A DNA stretch of 64,000 nucleotides from JBBARC01 sp040400005 (GCA_040400005.1 JBBARC010000013.1:3256-67255); one strand, 5' to 3'; numbered from the stretch's first letter, positions 8,892 to 18,475 are shown. Numbers and translations are program-made. Notes: generated from the letters alone by a model not told the origin.

Positions 8892-11534
8892 TTACCCCGC
8901 CACCACAAAATTCACGATCCGATCAGGCACGTGGATACGCTTAACGATCCTTAAGCCTGCCAACTGGCGGGCCACATTAGGCTCGGTTTCAGCCGCAGTA
9001 ATCACGTCGCTGGCAGCAGCCCCTGGCGCCACAATTATGGTGCCGCGTAACTTGCCCATGATCTGTACAGCAATTGTCACCGTTTGTGCCACCAACAAGG
9101 TGGCATCAGCCTCCGGCCAAGCTTCTTCTGCCAGCAAGTTTGCTGCACCCGGCACCAGCCGCGCAAACATCTCTTCGCCAAGATGCGGCATCATCGGGGA
9201 TACCAGCCGTGCCGCCGTTAGCAGCGCTTCGTGCCGGGCCGCCGCCATGCCGCCGGCATGCGGCGTTTTGTCAGCTTCAGCTACAGCACCGGCCAATTCG
9301 TAAAGCCGAGCAACCGCCACGTTAAACGCGAACGAGTCCAGTGCCTCGGTCACCGCCGAAATACTCTTGTGGGTTGCCCGGCGCAGGATGTGCGTTTCTG
9401 CTCCCAGCTCACCGGAACCCTCCGGCCAGGCAGGCGCCGCACCCGCACTGCCCTCGGTTAAGCGAAACAGCCGCTGCACAAACCGGTAAGCGCCGGCAAC
9501 GCCCGATTCCGTCCATTCCATGTCGCGCTCTGGCGGATTGTCAGAAAGGATAAACCAGCGTGCAGTATCGGCACCGTATTGATCAATAATGCGCCCAGGG
9601 TCCACGGTATTACGTTTCGATTTAGACATGGACTCGATGCGCCCAACCACCACCGCCTCGCCGGTCTCGCGATGCGTGGTGATCCCCTCCGCATCACGGG
9701 TAATTTCTTCCGGGTAGAGCCAGCGCCCATCGGCACCACGGTAGCTTTCGTGCGTCACCATGCCTTGGGTAAACAATCCAGCGAACGGCTCGGCCACACC
9801 CAAGTGGCCTGCTGCACGCATGGCACGGGTAAAAAATCTTGAGTAAAGCAAGTGAAGTATCGCGTGCTCAATGCCGCCAATGTATTGATCCACCGGCAAC
9901 CAGCCATCAACGGCGGCCCGGGTCACCGGCATTTTGGCGTGCGGACTGCAAAATCTGGCAAAATACCAAGAACTATCAACAAACGTATCAAACGTGTCGG
10001 TTTCGCGAACCGCCGGTTGGCCACAGCCTGGGCACGCCACATGCTTCCATGTTGGGTGATGGTCCAGCGGGTTACCCGGCCGGTCAAAACTAACATCGTC
10101 AGGCAAACATACCGGTAAATCAGCCGCCCGCACCGGCACAATACCGCAAGCATCGCAATGAATAACCGGAATAGGGCAGCCCCAGTAACGTTGCCGGCTT
10201 ACCCCCCAATCGCGCAGGCGCCAATTGGTAACGCCCTCGCCAACATCGCTGGCAACCAGCGCCGCAATGGCGGCGGCCTTAGCTGCATCTGTCGCCAACC
10301 CATCCAAAAACCCGGAATTCACTGCAACCCCTACACGATCATCAGCGCGCGTCAGCGGTTTGGATAATTCCTCGGCGGCAACACCGTCGGGCGCCACCAC
10401 GCGGGTTATCGGCAGGCCATATTTGGTGGCGAATTCAAAGTCACGCGCATCATGCGCCGGGCAGCCAAAAATCGCCCCGGTGCCATACTCCATCAGTACA
10501 AAATTGGCGATCCACACGGGAAACTCAGCACCCGGTATAAACGGGTGGCGCACCCTCAGCCCAGTATCAACGCCGCGCTTTTCGGCGGTTTCGATCACCG
10601 CCTCGCTGGTGCCCATGCTGCGGCAGTCGGCGACAAAATCAGCGATCCCGGTATTTTGGTCCGCCACCAACGCCGCCAACGGATGTTCCGGCGCAATGGC
10701 GATAAACGACATGCCAAACAGCGTGTCGGGGCGCGTGGTGTAAACCTCGATGGTGTCGGTCGCGTCTGCCGGGCCGCCCCCAGCCTGCGTGCTCAGCGCA
10801 AACCGCAGTTTTGCACCCTCGCTTTTACCAATCCAGCGCGCCTGCATAGTGCGCACGCGATCCGGCCAACGATCCAACCCATCCAGTGCCGCCAAAAGCT
10901 CCGGCGCGAATTTGGTAATCGCAAAAAACCATTGCGAAAGCTGTTTCTTTTCAACCAGCGCACCAGACCGCCAACCGCGGCCGTCAATCACCTGTTCGTT
11001 CGCCAGCACGGTGTTATCCACCGGGTCCCAGTTCACAAAACTTAGGCGCCGCTCAACCAAACCCTTTTGCCAAAAATCTAAAAACAAATGCTGCTGCTGG
11101 CCATAATACGCAGGGTCACAGGTGGCGAATTCTCGCGTCCAATCAATTGATAACCCCATGCGCTGCAATTCCGCCCGCATCGCCGCAATGTTGTTGCGGG
11201 TCCACGTGCCGGGGTGCACGCCACGTTCGCGTGCGGCGTTTTCCGCCGGCAAACCAAACGCATCCCACCCCATAGGGTGCAGCACCTCGTGCCCGCGGGC
11301 GCGCTTATACCGCGCCACCACATCGCCCAGGGTGTAGTTGCGCACGTGCCCCATGTGCACCTTGCCGCTGGGGTATGGAAACATTTCCAGCACATAGTAT
11401 TTTGGCTTAAGGCCAGTGGGTATATCGCCCACGCGAAAACAGCCGCGTGCATCCCACGCAAGTTGCCAGCGCGGTTCGGCGGCAGCGAAATCATAGGATG
11501 GGACGGGCACGGTCGTGGCAGGAGTATCGCTCAT
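8892..11534 (-). CDS. leuS: Leucyl-tRNA synthetase
   Basis: Class I aminoacyl-tRNA synthetase of about 880 residues that charges tRNA-Leu. HIGH-type motif PYPSGKVHMGH is near the N-terminus and KMSKS-type motif ESMSKSKRN is in the C-terminal half. The editing domain (CP1) is present, with TTRPDTLFG and GTGAIFGCPAHDARD. MSDTPATT at 11534 is a better start than the ATG seven codons upstream, because homology begins just after it. First gene of a leuS-lptE-holA operon. Confidence 0.97.
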   Translation of the reverse strand: MSDTPATTVPVPSYDFAAAEPRWQLAWDARGCFRVGDIPTGLKPKYYVLEMFPYPSGKVHMGHVRNYTLGDVVARYKRARGHEVLHPMGWDAFGLPAENAARERGVHPGTWTRNNIAAMRAELQRMGLSIDWTREFATCDPAYYGQQQHLFLDFWQKGLVERRLSFVNWDPVDNTVLANEQVIDGRGWRSGALVEKKQLSQWFFAITKFAPELLAALDGLDRWPDRVRTMQARWIGKSEGAKLRFALSTQAGGGPADATDTIEVYTTRPDTLFGMSFIAIAPEHPLAALVADQNTGIADFVADCRSMGTSEAVIETAEKRGVDTGLRVRHPFIPGAEFPVWIANFVLMEYGTGAIFGCPAHDARDFEFATKYGLPITRVVAPDGVAAEELSKPLTRADDRVGVAVNSGFLDGLATDAAKAAAIAALVASDVGEGVTNWRLRDWGVSRQRYWGCPIPVIHCDACGIVPVRAADLPVCLPDDVSFDRPGNPLDHHPTWKHVACPGCGQPAVRETDTFDTFVDSSWYFARFCSPHAKMPVTRAAVDGWLPVDQYIGGIEHAILHLLYSRFFTRAMRAAGHLGVAEPFAGLFTQGMVTHESYRGADGRWLYPEEITRDAEGITTHRETGEAVVVGRIESMSKSKRNTVDPGRIIDQYGADTARWFILSDNPPERDMEWTESGVAGAYRFVQRLFRLTEGSAGAAPAWPEGSGELGAETHILRRATHKSISAVTEALDSFAFNVAVARLYELAGAVAEADKTPHAGGMAAARHEALLTAARLVSPMMPHLGEEMFARLVPGAANLLAEEAWPEADATLLVAQTVTIAVQIMGKLRGTIIVAPGAAASDVITAAETEPNVARQLAGLRIVKRIHVPDRIVNFVVAG

Positions 11535-11599
11535 AGTCGCGCAATGTAAGGGCATTCGAATGTGAAAAGAAGGCCGCGCAGCGGGGGGCAGTTAGGGGG

Positions 11600-11735
11600 G
11601 AAAGGTCCCTCTTTTTCTGAAGAAAATGTAGCAAAAAGACATTTGTTTCGCGGGGCCTCGGGAGGCCATGCCACCGAGTTCGCCTAACCCGATGTTATAA
11701 AAGGTTTTTTCCACAGCTTCTGCAGAAAAGTAGAC
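11600..11735. repeat. Family 1 inverted-repeat element, eroded copy (copy A)
   Basis: In the roughly 300-base gap between leuS and the receiver gene. The left arm (CTTTTTCTGAAGAAAATGTAG, then CAAAAAGAC) matches family 1 from about 11610. A core with GGGGCCTCGG..CCACCGAGTTCGCC corresponds to the core of the copy at 31638. The right arm (TTATAAAAGGTTTTTTCCAC, then CTTCTGCAGAAAAGTAG) is recognisable but degraded. The remaining 100 bases up to 11840 are AT-rich and presumably contain the promoter of the next gene; no consensus boxes stand out. Confidence 0.6.
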
Positions 11736-11840
11736 ACCTCCCCGTCACCCAACACATTTGCGCGAGCAGCGTGGTTTTGCATATTGCGCTTACATTTATG
11801 TGCGACCACTTGCTAAATTTGAAATCAGGACGGCGGTCGA

Positions 11841-12197
11841 TTGGACGTTTTGTTGGTTGAGGATGATGGCGAAGTGCGTGCGCAGTTAAGGGCGGCACTC
11901 ACCTTGGCGGGCTACGATGCGGCGGATAGCGCCGATGCCGCCGGGGGGTTTGCGGCTGTTGCACGCCTTGGCGCGCCGCGTGTGCTGGTGGCGGATATCA
12001 ACCTGCCCGGCGGTATGGATGGCTTGGCCTTTGGCCGGGCGCTGCGTGTGCGCCTGCCGGCAGTGCGGGTGGTCTATATCAGCGGTGGCGCCGAACAAGT
12101 CGCCGATCTGGCGCCGCATGAGCGGTTTTTGGCCAAGCCTTTTCGTGCCCGCGCCTTGCTGTGCGCCATTACCGATGCGCTAAGGGTTAGCGCCTGA
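11841..12197 (+). CDS. Single-domain response regulator (CheY-like receiver)
   Basis: 118 residues made only of a receiver domain. Acidic pocket EDD at 7-9, phospho-acceptor Asp52 in VLVADINLPGGMDG, a Ser in YISGG and the conserved Lys in FLAKPF. There is no output domain and no adjacent histidine kinase, so the partner is unknown. It could act as a CheY-like or phosphorelay protein. The start is TTG at 11841; no ATG fits, because the acidic pocket begins five residues later. Its 3' end overlaps the convergent glycosyltransferase gene by 18 bases. Confidence 0.85.
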   Translation: MDVLLVEDDGEVRAQLRAALTLAGYDAADSADAAGGFAAVARLGAPRVLVADINLPGGMDGLAFGRALRVRLPAVRVVYISGGAEQVADLAPHERFLAKPFRARALLCAITDALRVSA

Positions 12198-13856
12198 AGT
12201 CGGGGCTGCGCGGGTAAAGATAGTCAGCGCGATTTTTTGGCCGCGGGCATAATTATAGCCAGCGATAGTTTCGCCCGGCACCACAGCCACCTGGCGGCGG
12301 GCGCAATCGGCGATGAAGGCGGCGCTGCTGCGGCCACTTACCGCCACCAGCACCACATCGCGGCGGGCCAGCATGGCGGCGGCGCTATCGGCGGTGCCGG
12401 CGAAGGTAATATGGCTGCCGGCCAAAAACATCAGGCTGGGTTCGGCAAAATCCACCACCGCCACGCCACGCCCGCGCACATCGCGGCCCGGCAGGACACG
12501 ATTAAGGGCAGCGGTTAAGCGAGGGGCGATCCATACCGCGGTTGTGCCCGGCAACACCACCGCCAGAATAAGCGCAAGCAGGGCACCGCTTGGCAAAATC
12601 GCCCGCAAAGGGTGGGCGCTACCAAGCCAAACCGCCAGCGCCGCCAGCGGGACCGCGGCAAGCCCGAGCCAAATCGGCGCCCCCAGCAGGGCCGGCAGCA
12701 TCGCGGCTGCCAGCGCCAGGGCGGCGGCACTTAGGGCAAACGCGCCAAACCCGAGGCGGTTAACCCAGGCCGGCGAGGTTTGCGGGCGCGACAGGCCGTG
12801 GGCTGCCAGTAGCATCAGGGCGGGGTAGAGCGGCAGGGTGTAATGCGGCAATTTGGTCGGCACCGCTTCAAACACCAGCCAATTGGGCAGAATAACGCAC
12901 AGCAAAAACTGGCTGGCGCGATCGTGCCGGGCACGGGCGGCGCGGTACAAGCCGGCGATCACCGGCAGGGTTGCGGGAAACGCCAGCAACGGCAGCAGCA
13001 GCAAATGCTGGCCAAAAAACCCGCCGTGGCCGTCATCACCGCCGGCAAGCTTGCGGCCGAGATCATTACCCACCGACTGGCTGAAAAACGCGCCGTGGGT
13101 GGCAACCGTAATGGCCAAAAACCACGGCAGCACCAGGGCGGCAAATACAAAAATGCCGGTGCGCGGACGCAGCGCCGCCCAAAACCGCCGATCGCGCGCC
13201 CACAGCGCGTGGCTTAACGCGGTTAGCCCCAGCACCATCGGCGCCACCGGGCCTTTTAGCAGCACGCCGGCCGCCAGCATCGCCCAAAAACCTAATGCGC
13301 CGCGGGCAGTGAGCGTGCCCACCGCCGCGCGTGCCAGCAGGGCGGTAGCAATAGTAATGCTGGCCAGCAACGCCGCATCGGTTTTGGCGATATGGGTTTC
13401 AACGGTTAGCAGCGCACAGGCGGCCAGCAGGGCGGCGGCCAGTGTCGCCTCGTTCTGGGCAAACCCCAGTGCCCGGCCCAACGCAAACGTTGCCAGCACG
13501 GCCGCAATCCCACCCAACAGCGATGGCAGCCGGTACGGCCAGATCGGGTTTTGTGTGGCAACGCCGGCGGCACGGGCGGCGGCGGCAAACGGCACCTGCA
13601 GCCAGTAAATGCCGATCGGCTTTTTCAGCCGCGGCACGTCACCGTTCATAATCCGCACATAATCGCCGCTTTCCAGCATTTGCTTGCTGGCCTGGGCAAA
13701 GCGGCTTTCATCGCGATCGCCCGGCGGCAGGGTGAAAAACCCCGGCAGCCATAACATTAGGCAAAGCGCCACCAGCACCAGGCGCGGGTAGCGCGCCAGC
13801 AGGCGGCGGGCGGCGTTTTGCGGGCCAATATCCGGGCGGGTGGTCTGCTTAGGCAT
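12180..13856 (-). CDS. ArnT/PMT-like glycosyltransferase, polytopic membrane protein
   Basis: 558 residues with about twelve hydrophobic segments. Near the N-terminus it has LPPGDRDESRFAQASKQM, the first periplasmic loop motif of the GT83/GT39 family (ArnT and related enzymes that use lipid-linked sugars). PRLKKPIGIYWLQ follows, another family signature. Such enzymes move a sugar from undecaprenyl phosphate to lipid A or another envelope acceptor at the periplasmic face. No arn operon is nearby, so the substrate is unknown. Confidence 0.8.
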   Translation of the reverse strand: MPKQTTRPDIGPQNAARRLLARYPRLVLVALCLMLWLPGFFTLPPGDRDESRFAQASKQMLESGDYVRIMNGDVPRLKKPIGIYWLQVPFAAAARAAGVATQNPIWPYRLPSLLGGIAAVLATFALGRALGFAQNEATLAAALLAACALLTVETHIAKTDAALLASITIATALLARAAVGTLTARGALGFWAMLAAGVLLKGPVAPMVLGLTALSHALWARDRRFWAALRPRTGIFVFAALVLPWFLAITVATHGAFFSQSVGNDLGRKLAGGDDGHGGFFGQHLLLLPLLAFPATLPVIAGLYRAARARHDRASQFLLCVILPNWLVFEAVPTKLPHYTLPLYPALMLLAAHGLSRPQTSPAWVNRLGFGAFALSAAALALAAAMLPALLGAPIWLGLAAVPLAALAVWLGSAHPLRAILPSGALLALILAVVLPGTTAVWIAPRLTAALNRVLPGRDVRGRGVAVVDFAEPSLMFLAGSHITFAGTADSAAAMLARRDVVLVAVSGRSSAAFIADCARRQVAVVPGETIAGYNYARGQKIALTIFTRAAPTSGANP

Positions 13857-13944
13857 GGCCTGCCTGTATCACGGGCGGCGCGATTGCGCGCAACAGCCAG
13901 GAAGTCCTCCCAGGCTATTGCGCGGTTTTGGCGCGTGCCGGGTG

Positions 13945-14403
13945 TTATTCCGGCGCCGGTTCGCCGCCCATCACCTGGTGTTCCTGCGCGTGCAGGGCTT
14001 CCAGCTGGGTGTGTTTGGTAGCCGCCTGCGCCAATTGATCAGGCGTGAGCACCTGGCGCGCCTGCAGCATCAGGGTCAGATGCTGGCTGTCCATCTTATC
14101 GCGCAACGCCTCTTCCTGGCGCACCAGCGGGGCGAGTTGATCGTGGGTGGCGCCGGTCAGCAGGCCCTGCACCAGCTGTTCGTGCAGGGCGTGGGCGCTA
14201 TCGCGGGTGGTTGCCATCTCGACCCAGCCGGATTTCATAATCGCGTGCAGCTGGGTTTTTTGGGCATCGGTCAGGTTCAGCCCGTGCAGCAATTCCATCC
14301 CTTCATGGTGATGGTCGCCTTCCATCGGCTGGGCCAAAGCAAGCGGCGCCACCGCCAGAAAACCGGCGGCGATGGTGGCGAGGGCGATATTTTTCATACG
14401 CAT
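13945..14403 (-). CDS. Spy/CpxP-like periplasmic protein
   Basis: 152 residues with a clear signal peptide (cleavage after about residue 24, ALAQ) and two LTxxQ motifs: LTDAQKTQLHAIM and LTPDQLAQAA. This is the signature of the Spy/CpxP/heavy-metal-resistance superfamily of periplasmic chaperones and sensors. The mature N-terminus carries a His-rich patch, GDHHHEG, that could bind metal (inference). An AAAGGAC Shine-Dalgarno sequence lies 9 bases before the ATG. No CpxAR-type system is visible near it. Confidence 0.72.
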   Translation of the reverse strand: MRMKNIALATIAAGFLAVAPLALAQPMEGDHHHEGMELLHGLNLTDAQKTQLHAIMKSGWVEMATTRDSAHALHEQLVQGLLTGATHDQLAPLVRQEEALRDKMDSQHLTLMLQARQVLTPDQLAQAATKHTQLEALHAQEHQVMGGEPAPE

Positions 14404-14566
14404 AAATAAATGTCCTTTCGGGGGATTGGCGTTCCCAACGCCATAGATTTAGCGCCCCCCCTTGTGCCAGACCATCCAAGACGCTTGCCGCTTTGTGCCA
14501 AACTGTTGCCGCCCGCCACGTGCAAAACCCCTATCCAAAACCGGGCAGCCGCGCGATGAAGCGGCG

Positions 14567-15775
14567 ATGGACAGAACCCTTGCCTTGGCCCTGCTGCGCG
14601 CGGTGCTGGAACGCCATTTAAACCTGGATGATGCGCTAGACCGCCTGCCGGCGGCCGAACCACGCGATCGCGCCAGCGCCCACCGCCTGGCGGCAACCGT
14701 GCTGCGCCGCCTGGGCACGCTGGATGCGATACTCGAGCCATTTTTGCGCCGCGCGCCGCCCGATGCGGTGCGCTGGATCCTGTGCCTGGGCGCCGCCCAG
14801 CTGCTGTTTTTGCAAACCCCGCAACACGCGGCCGTAGCAACGTCTGTCGATTTAACCCGTGAAGCGGGTTTTAATCAGTTCGCCGGTCTGGTGAACGCGG
14901 TGCTGCGAAGGGTTGCGGAAAACCGTGCGAGCTTGGAAGACCTCGACCAGCCACGCCTGGATACTCCGTTGTGGCTTTGGGCTAGCTGGGGCCCGCGGGC
15001 GCGTGCCATTGCCATTGCCCACCAGCAGGAAGCGCCGATTGATCTTACCCTAAAACCCGGTGCCGCCGCCCCGGAAGGCGGTGAACTACGCCCAACCGGC
15101 GCCATACGCTTCCCCCCCGGCACCCGCATCACCGAGCTTGCCGGTTTTGCCGAAGGCCAGTTTTGGGTGCAGGACGAGGCAGCAAGCCTGCCCGCCCGGC
15201 TGCTGGCGGCGGGGCCAGGCGAGGTGATTGCTGATCTGTGTGCAGCCCCTGGTGGCAAAACCGCCCAGCTGGCGGCAGCCGGTGCGCGGGTGATTGCGGT
15301 GGAACGCGATGCCCGGCGCATTGAACGCTTGGGCCAGAATTTGGCCCGGCTAAACCTTGCCGCAGAGATTGTGCAGGCCGATGCGCTTACTTGGCAACCG
15401 GCCCAGAAACTGGATTGCGTGCTGCTGGATGCTCCCTGTTCGGCCACCGGCACAATACGGCGCCACCCCGACGTGCCCCACTTAAAACACGCCAGCGATA
15501 TTGCCGCCCTGGCTGAAACCCAGGACCGGTTATTAGCCGCATCGGCGGTGATGCTGCGCCCCGGCGGGCGCCTGGTGTATGCGGTGTGTTCGCTGCAGCC
15601 CGAAGAAGGCGAACAGCGCGCCACAGCGGCCGTGCGCCACGGGCTGACACCGATGCCGTTTACCCGCGAGGAGCTTGCCTTTTTGCCGCAAGCCCGATCA
15701 CCGGAAGGCTGGTTGCGCACCGATCCCGCCATGGGCATGGATGGGTTTTTTGCCGCAAGGTTCGTGCGTATTTAA
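14567..15775 (+). CDS. rsmB: 16S rRNA (cytosine-967-C5)-methyltransferase RsmB
   Basis: 402-residue RNA m5C methyltransferase. The N-terminal NusB-like helical domain (residues 1-130, LRRLGTLDAIL and LGAAQLLFL) is followed by a Rossmann-fold catalytic domain. SAM motif: LCAAPGGKTAQLAA. The two catalytic cysteines lie in DAPCSATG and VYAVCSLQPEEGE. The ATG at 14567 begins the conserved N-terminus; a longer frame from 14462 has no support. rpe follows 70 bases downstream. Confidence 0.93.
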   Translation: MDRTLALALLRAVLERHLNLDDALDRLPAAEPRDRASAHRLAATVLRRLGTLDAILEPFLRRAPPDAVRWILCLGAAQLLFLQTPQHAAVATSVDLTREAGFNQFAGLVNAVLRRVAENRASLEDLDQPRLDTPLWLWASWGPRARAIAIAHQQEAPIDLTLKPGAAAPEGGELRPTGAIRFPPGTRITELAGFAEGQFWVQDEAASLPARLLAAGPGEVIADLCAAPGGKTAQLAAAGARVIAVERDARRIERLGQNLARLNLAAEIVQADALTWQPAQKLDCVLLDAPCSATGTIRRHPDVPHLKHASDIAALAETQDRLLAASAVMLRPGGRLVYAVCSLQPEEGEQRATAAVRHGLTPMPFTREELAFLPQARSPEGWLRTDPAMGMDGFFAARFVRI

Positions 15776-15845
15776 CCAATCTTAACGACCAGCCCTAAAC
15801 CCTGCTTGTGCCCGTACGAATCTGCGCACTAGAACACTTATACCC

Positions 15846-16517
15846 ATGCCAATCCTGCCAACCCTGATCGCCCCCAGCCTGCTCGCCGCCGATTTTTCGT
15901 GCCTTGGTGCCGAAATCGCCGCGATCGAGGCTGCCGGTGCCGATTGGCTGCATCTGGACATCATGGATGGCCATTTTGTGCCCAACATCAGTTTTGGCCC
16001 GGCGCTGATCAAATCGCTGCGCCCGCACACCAAAATGCCGTTTGATGTGCATTTGATGATCACCCCGGTCGATCCCCTGCTGGCAGCCTTTGCCGATGCC
16101 GGTGCCGATACTATTCTGATCCACCCCGAAGCCGGGCCCCACCCGCATCGCAGCCTGCAAGCGATTAACGGGTTTGGCAAAATTGCCGGCATCGTGCTCA
16201 ACCCGGGCACGCCGCTGGCCCACGTAGCGCCGGTGCTGGATCTGATAGGTCTGATTCTGGTGATGTCGGTTAATCCCGGCTTTGGCGGACAAAAATTTAT
16301 CCCGTCCCAGCTCAGCCGCATCGCCGAACTGCGCGCCATGATCGAGGCGCACTACCAGGCCACCGGCCGGTTGATCCGCCTGGAAGTGGATGGCGGGGTT
16401 GATGCCACCACCGCACCGCTTTGCCTTGCCGCCGGCGCCGACACGCTGGTGGCCGGCACCGCGGTGTTTGGCGCGCCCGATTACGCCACCGCCATTGCCG
16501 GCTTACGCGGCGCATGA
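15846..16517 (+). CDS. rpe: Ribulose-phosphate 3-epimerase
   Basis: 223-residue TIM-barrel enzyme that interconverts ribulose-5-phosphate and xylulose-5-phosphate. Family signatures: IAPSLLAADF at the start, LHLDIMDGHFVPNISFGP with the metal-binding His and catalytic Asp, FDVHLMI, MSVNPGFGGQKF and LEVDGGVDA. All active-site residues are present. The stop overlaps the next gene's start (ATGA at 16514). Confidence 0.96.
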   Translation: MPILPTLIAPSLLAADFSCLGAEIAAIEAAGADWLHLDIMDGHFVPNISFGPALIKSLRPHTKMPFDVHLMITPVDPLLAAFADAGADTILIHPEAGPHPHRSLQAINGFGKIAGIVLNPGTPLAHVAPVLDLIGLILVMSVNPGFGGQKFIPSQLSRIAELRAMIEAHYQATGRLIRLEVDGGVDATTAPLCLAAGADTLVAGTAVFGAPDYATAIAGLRGA

Positions 16518-18100
16518 GTTTGCAGAAGCGCATCCGCGATTTGCGCCTGCGCTGGGCCAAACTGCCCAGTTTGCGGTCCAGCGCGCCCGATGCCCCCGCC
16601 GTGCCGGTGCGCGACCCCTGGGCCGGCGACCCCGCCCGCGGATCGCGCCTGCTGCGCGGCGAGTTTAGTTTTTCGGGTGTCACCCGCAGGTTAGAACCTG
16701 GCGCCTGGGGCGTTGGCCCCGGCGGCGAGGCGCTGCATGCGCAGATCCATTCTTTCACCTGGCTGCGCGATTTGCGGGTGATCGGCGACCCCGATGCGCG
16801 CATCCGCACCCGCGTGCTGATCGAAGATTGGCTGGAACGCGGCCAGGCCGAGCCGATTGCCAGCAGGCCCGATGTGATGGGCGCGCGCATCGCCGCGTGG
16901 CTGGCGCATTTTGATTTTTTTGCCGCCTCCGCCGATGATGATTTTAGGGCGGCCCTGATGTGGCGCTTGGTGGTGGATGCCCGCATTCTGGCGGCAGCCC
17001 TGCCGGCGGAAGAACAGGATGGCCGCGCCATTACGGCCCTTAAAGGCCTGATGGCGGCGTCCGTCGCTATGCCCGAACACGCCGATTACCTGACCCGCGG
17101 TTTGCGTTTTCTGCCGCAAGAAATTGCCCGCCAGGTGCTGGATGACGGCGGTCATGTTGAACGCAGCCCGGCCGCCCACTTGGGCGTGCTGCGCGACCTG
17201 ATTGAAATACGCGCCATGTTGCAGGTGGCAGGGGCGGCCGTGCCCGGCGTGCTGGGCCAAGCGATTGACCGCATGGCCCAGGCCCTGCGCGCGCTGCGCC
17301 ATGGCGGCGGCAGTTTGGCGCTGTTTAACGGCACCCGCGATGAACAGGTGCTGATGATCGATCAGGTGCTGGCGCAAGCCGGGCGATCGGGCCGGCCGCC
17401 TGCCCGGCTGCCGCGCATGGGGTTTGAACGATTGGCCGCTGGCCGCACCGTGCTGATCGTGGATGCCGGCTGCCCGGCAGCCCCTGGGCTAGACCGTTTT
17501 GCCCATGCCGGCACGTTGGCGTTCGAGATGTCGGTGGGCCAGGAACGGCTGATTGTAAATTGTGGCGCCGCCCCGCCGGGCAATGCGGCGTGGGCCGATG
17601 CTGCGCGGGCGACGGCGGCCCATTCCACCCTGATCATCACCGACACTAGCTCATCAGAACTAAAACCCGGCGGTTTAGGCCGGCGGCCGACAAAAGTGGT
17701 TGCCGAACGCCAGGAAGCCAACGGTGCGCATTGGTTAGAAGTTAGCCACGATGGCTGGGCCAAACCGTTTGGTGCGGTGCACCGGCGGCGGCTGTACATG
17801 GCCGAAAGCGGCGAGGATATTCGCGGCGAAGATGTGGTTGAAGCGCCCACCCCACAAGCATTCGCCGTGCGCTTTCACCTGCACCCCGGGGTAATCGCCA
17901 GCTTGCAGCAGGATGGCGAGGCCGTGCTGCTGCGCCTGCCCAGCGGCGGCTGGCGCCTGCGCGCCGATGGCGCCAAAATCTCGCTGGAAGAAAGCATCTA
18001 TTTGGCCGGATCGGAGCCACGCCGCGCCGAGCAAGTGGTGCTGACCGCGCCGGCCGATGGGCCGCAACACGTAAAATGGGCGATTACTAAAGTTGCTTGA
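16514..18100 (+). CDS. Heparinase II/III family protein
   Basis: 528 residues. The N-terminal half is a helical toroid (WLRDLRVIGD.., LEDWLERG region). The C-terminal half is a beta-rich domain with the heparinase II/III features AGTLAFEMSVGQERLIVNCG and AAHSTLIITDTSSSE. Alphaproteobacteria commonly encode such a protein beside rsmB or purH. Its substrate there is unknown, though a polysaccharide lyase fold is implied. The ATG at 16514 overlaps the rpe stop. The TGA stop (18098-18100) directly abuts the outer tip of a family 1 repeat. Confidence 0.83.
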   Translation: MSLQKRIRDLRLRWAKLPSLRSSAPDAPAVPVRDPWAGDPARGSRLLRGEFSFSGVTRRLEPGAWGVGPGGEALHAQIHSFTWLRDLRVIGDPDARIRTRVLIEDWLERGQAEPIASRPDVMGARIAAWLAHFDFFAASADDDFRAALMWRLVVDARILAAALPAEEQDGRAITALKGLMAASVAMPEHADYLTRGLRFLPQEIARQVLDDGGHVERSPAAHLGVLRDLIEIRAMLQVAGAAVPGVLGQAIDRMAQALRALRHGGGSLALFNGTRDEQVLMIDQVLAQAGRSGRPPARLPRMGFERLAAGRTVLIVDAGCPAAPGLDRFAHAGTLAFEMSVGQERLIVNCGAAPPGNAAWADAARATAAHSTLIITDTSSSELKPGGLGRRPTKVVAERQEANGAHWLEVSHDGWAKPFGAVHRRRLYMAESGEDIRGEDVVEAPTPQAFAVRFHLHPGVIASLQQDGEAVLLRLPSGGWRLRADGAKISLEESIYLAGSEPRRAEQVVLTAPADGPQHVKWAITKVA

Positions 18101-18475
18101 GGGCAATCGGGTGGGTGTAAAAAGGTAAGAATTTTCTTTTTTCTGAAGAAAAGGTAACTGCCCAGGTAGGGTCGAAGCTACACAACCCATTGAAAACATT
18201 TATGGCGACTTCGGGTTTAGGTCTGGTTTCGATACGCAAACTGCCGAAAAAGGGACAGTTTGCGTCGGTAACGTAATGGCCTGCGCGCCGAGAGTTGAGT
18301 CTTTTGAGGCAGTTAGCGTTCTCACCCCTACCTGGGCAGTTACGAAAAAAGAAACAAAAAAGACTTTTTTGACGCTGGTTCGGAGAACGCGGTGGCAGGG
18401 TCGCCCCAGGCCCAGCATAATGAAAGTCTTTTTGCTTCTTTTTCTTCAGAAAAAGAAGGTTCTTACTTTCACCCC
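18099..18475. repeat. Family 1 inverted-repeat element split by a nested element (copy B/C)
   Basis: The left tip GAGGGCAATCGGGTG at 18099 matches the tip of complete copies (CAGGGCAATCGG). The left arm is interrupted at 18153 and resumes at 18344 (GAAAAAAGAAACAAAAAAGA). The core 18370-18420 (GACGCTGGTTCGGAGAACGC and CCCCAGGCCCAGCAT) is close to the reverse complement of the core of the copy at 31638. The right arm, AAAGTCTTTTTGCTTC then TTTTTCTTCAGAAAAAGAAG, ends near 18460. The right outer tip is lost. Together with 18476-18518 this fills the gap before accA. Confidence 0.75.
18154..18343. mobile_element. Small non-coding element with perfect 18-bp terminal inverted repeats (MITE-like)
   Basis: GTAACTGCCCAGGTAGGG at 18154-18171 is repeated exactly as its reverse complement at 18326-18343, enclosing 154 bases. 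The inside holds a further 10-bp hairpin (ACGCAAACTG 18234-18243, CAGTTTGCGT 18256-18265) and no credible gene. It splits the left arm of a family 1 repeat, so it inserted after that repeat was in place. GTAA tips occur in the IS66 family; that link is only a guess. The flanks are A-rich, so target-site duplication cannot be judged with certainty. Confidence 0.72.

Noticed and set aside
11700..11712. TTTTCCACA resembling a DnaA box, near AT-rich sequence
   Set aside because: Single imperfect box inside an eroded family 1 arm, with no cluster or unwinding element, so not a replication origin.
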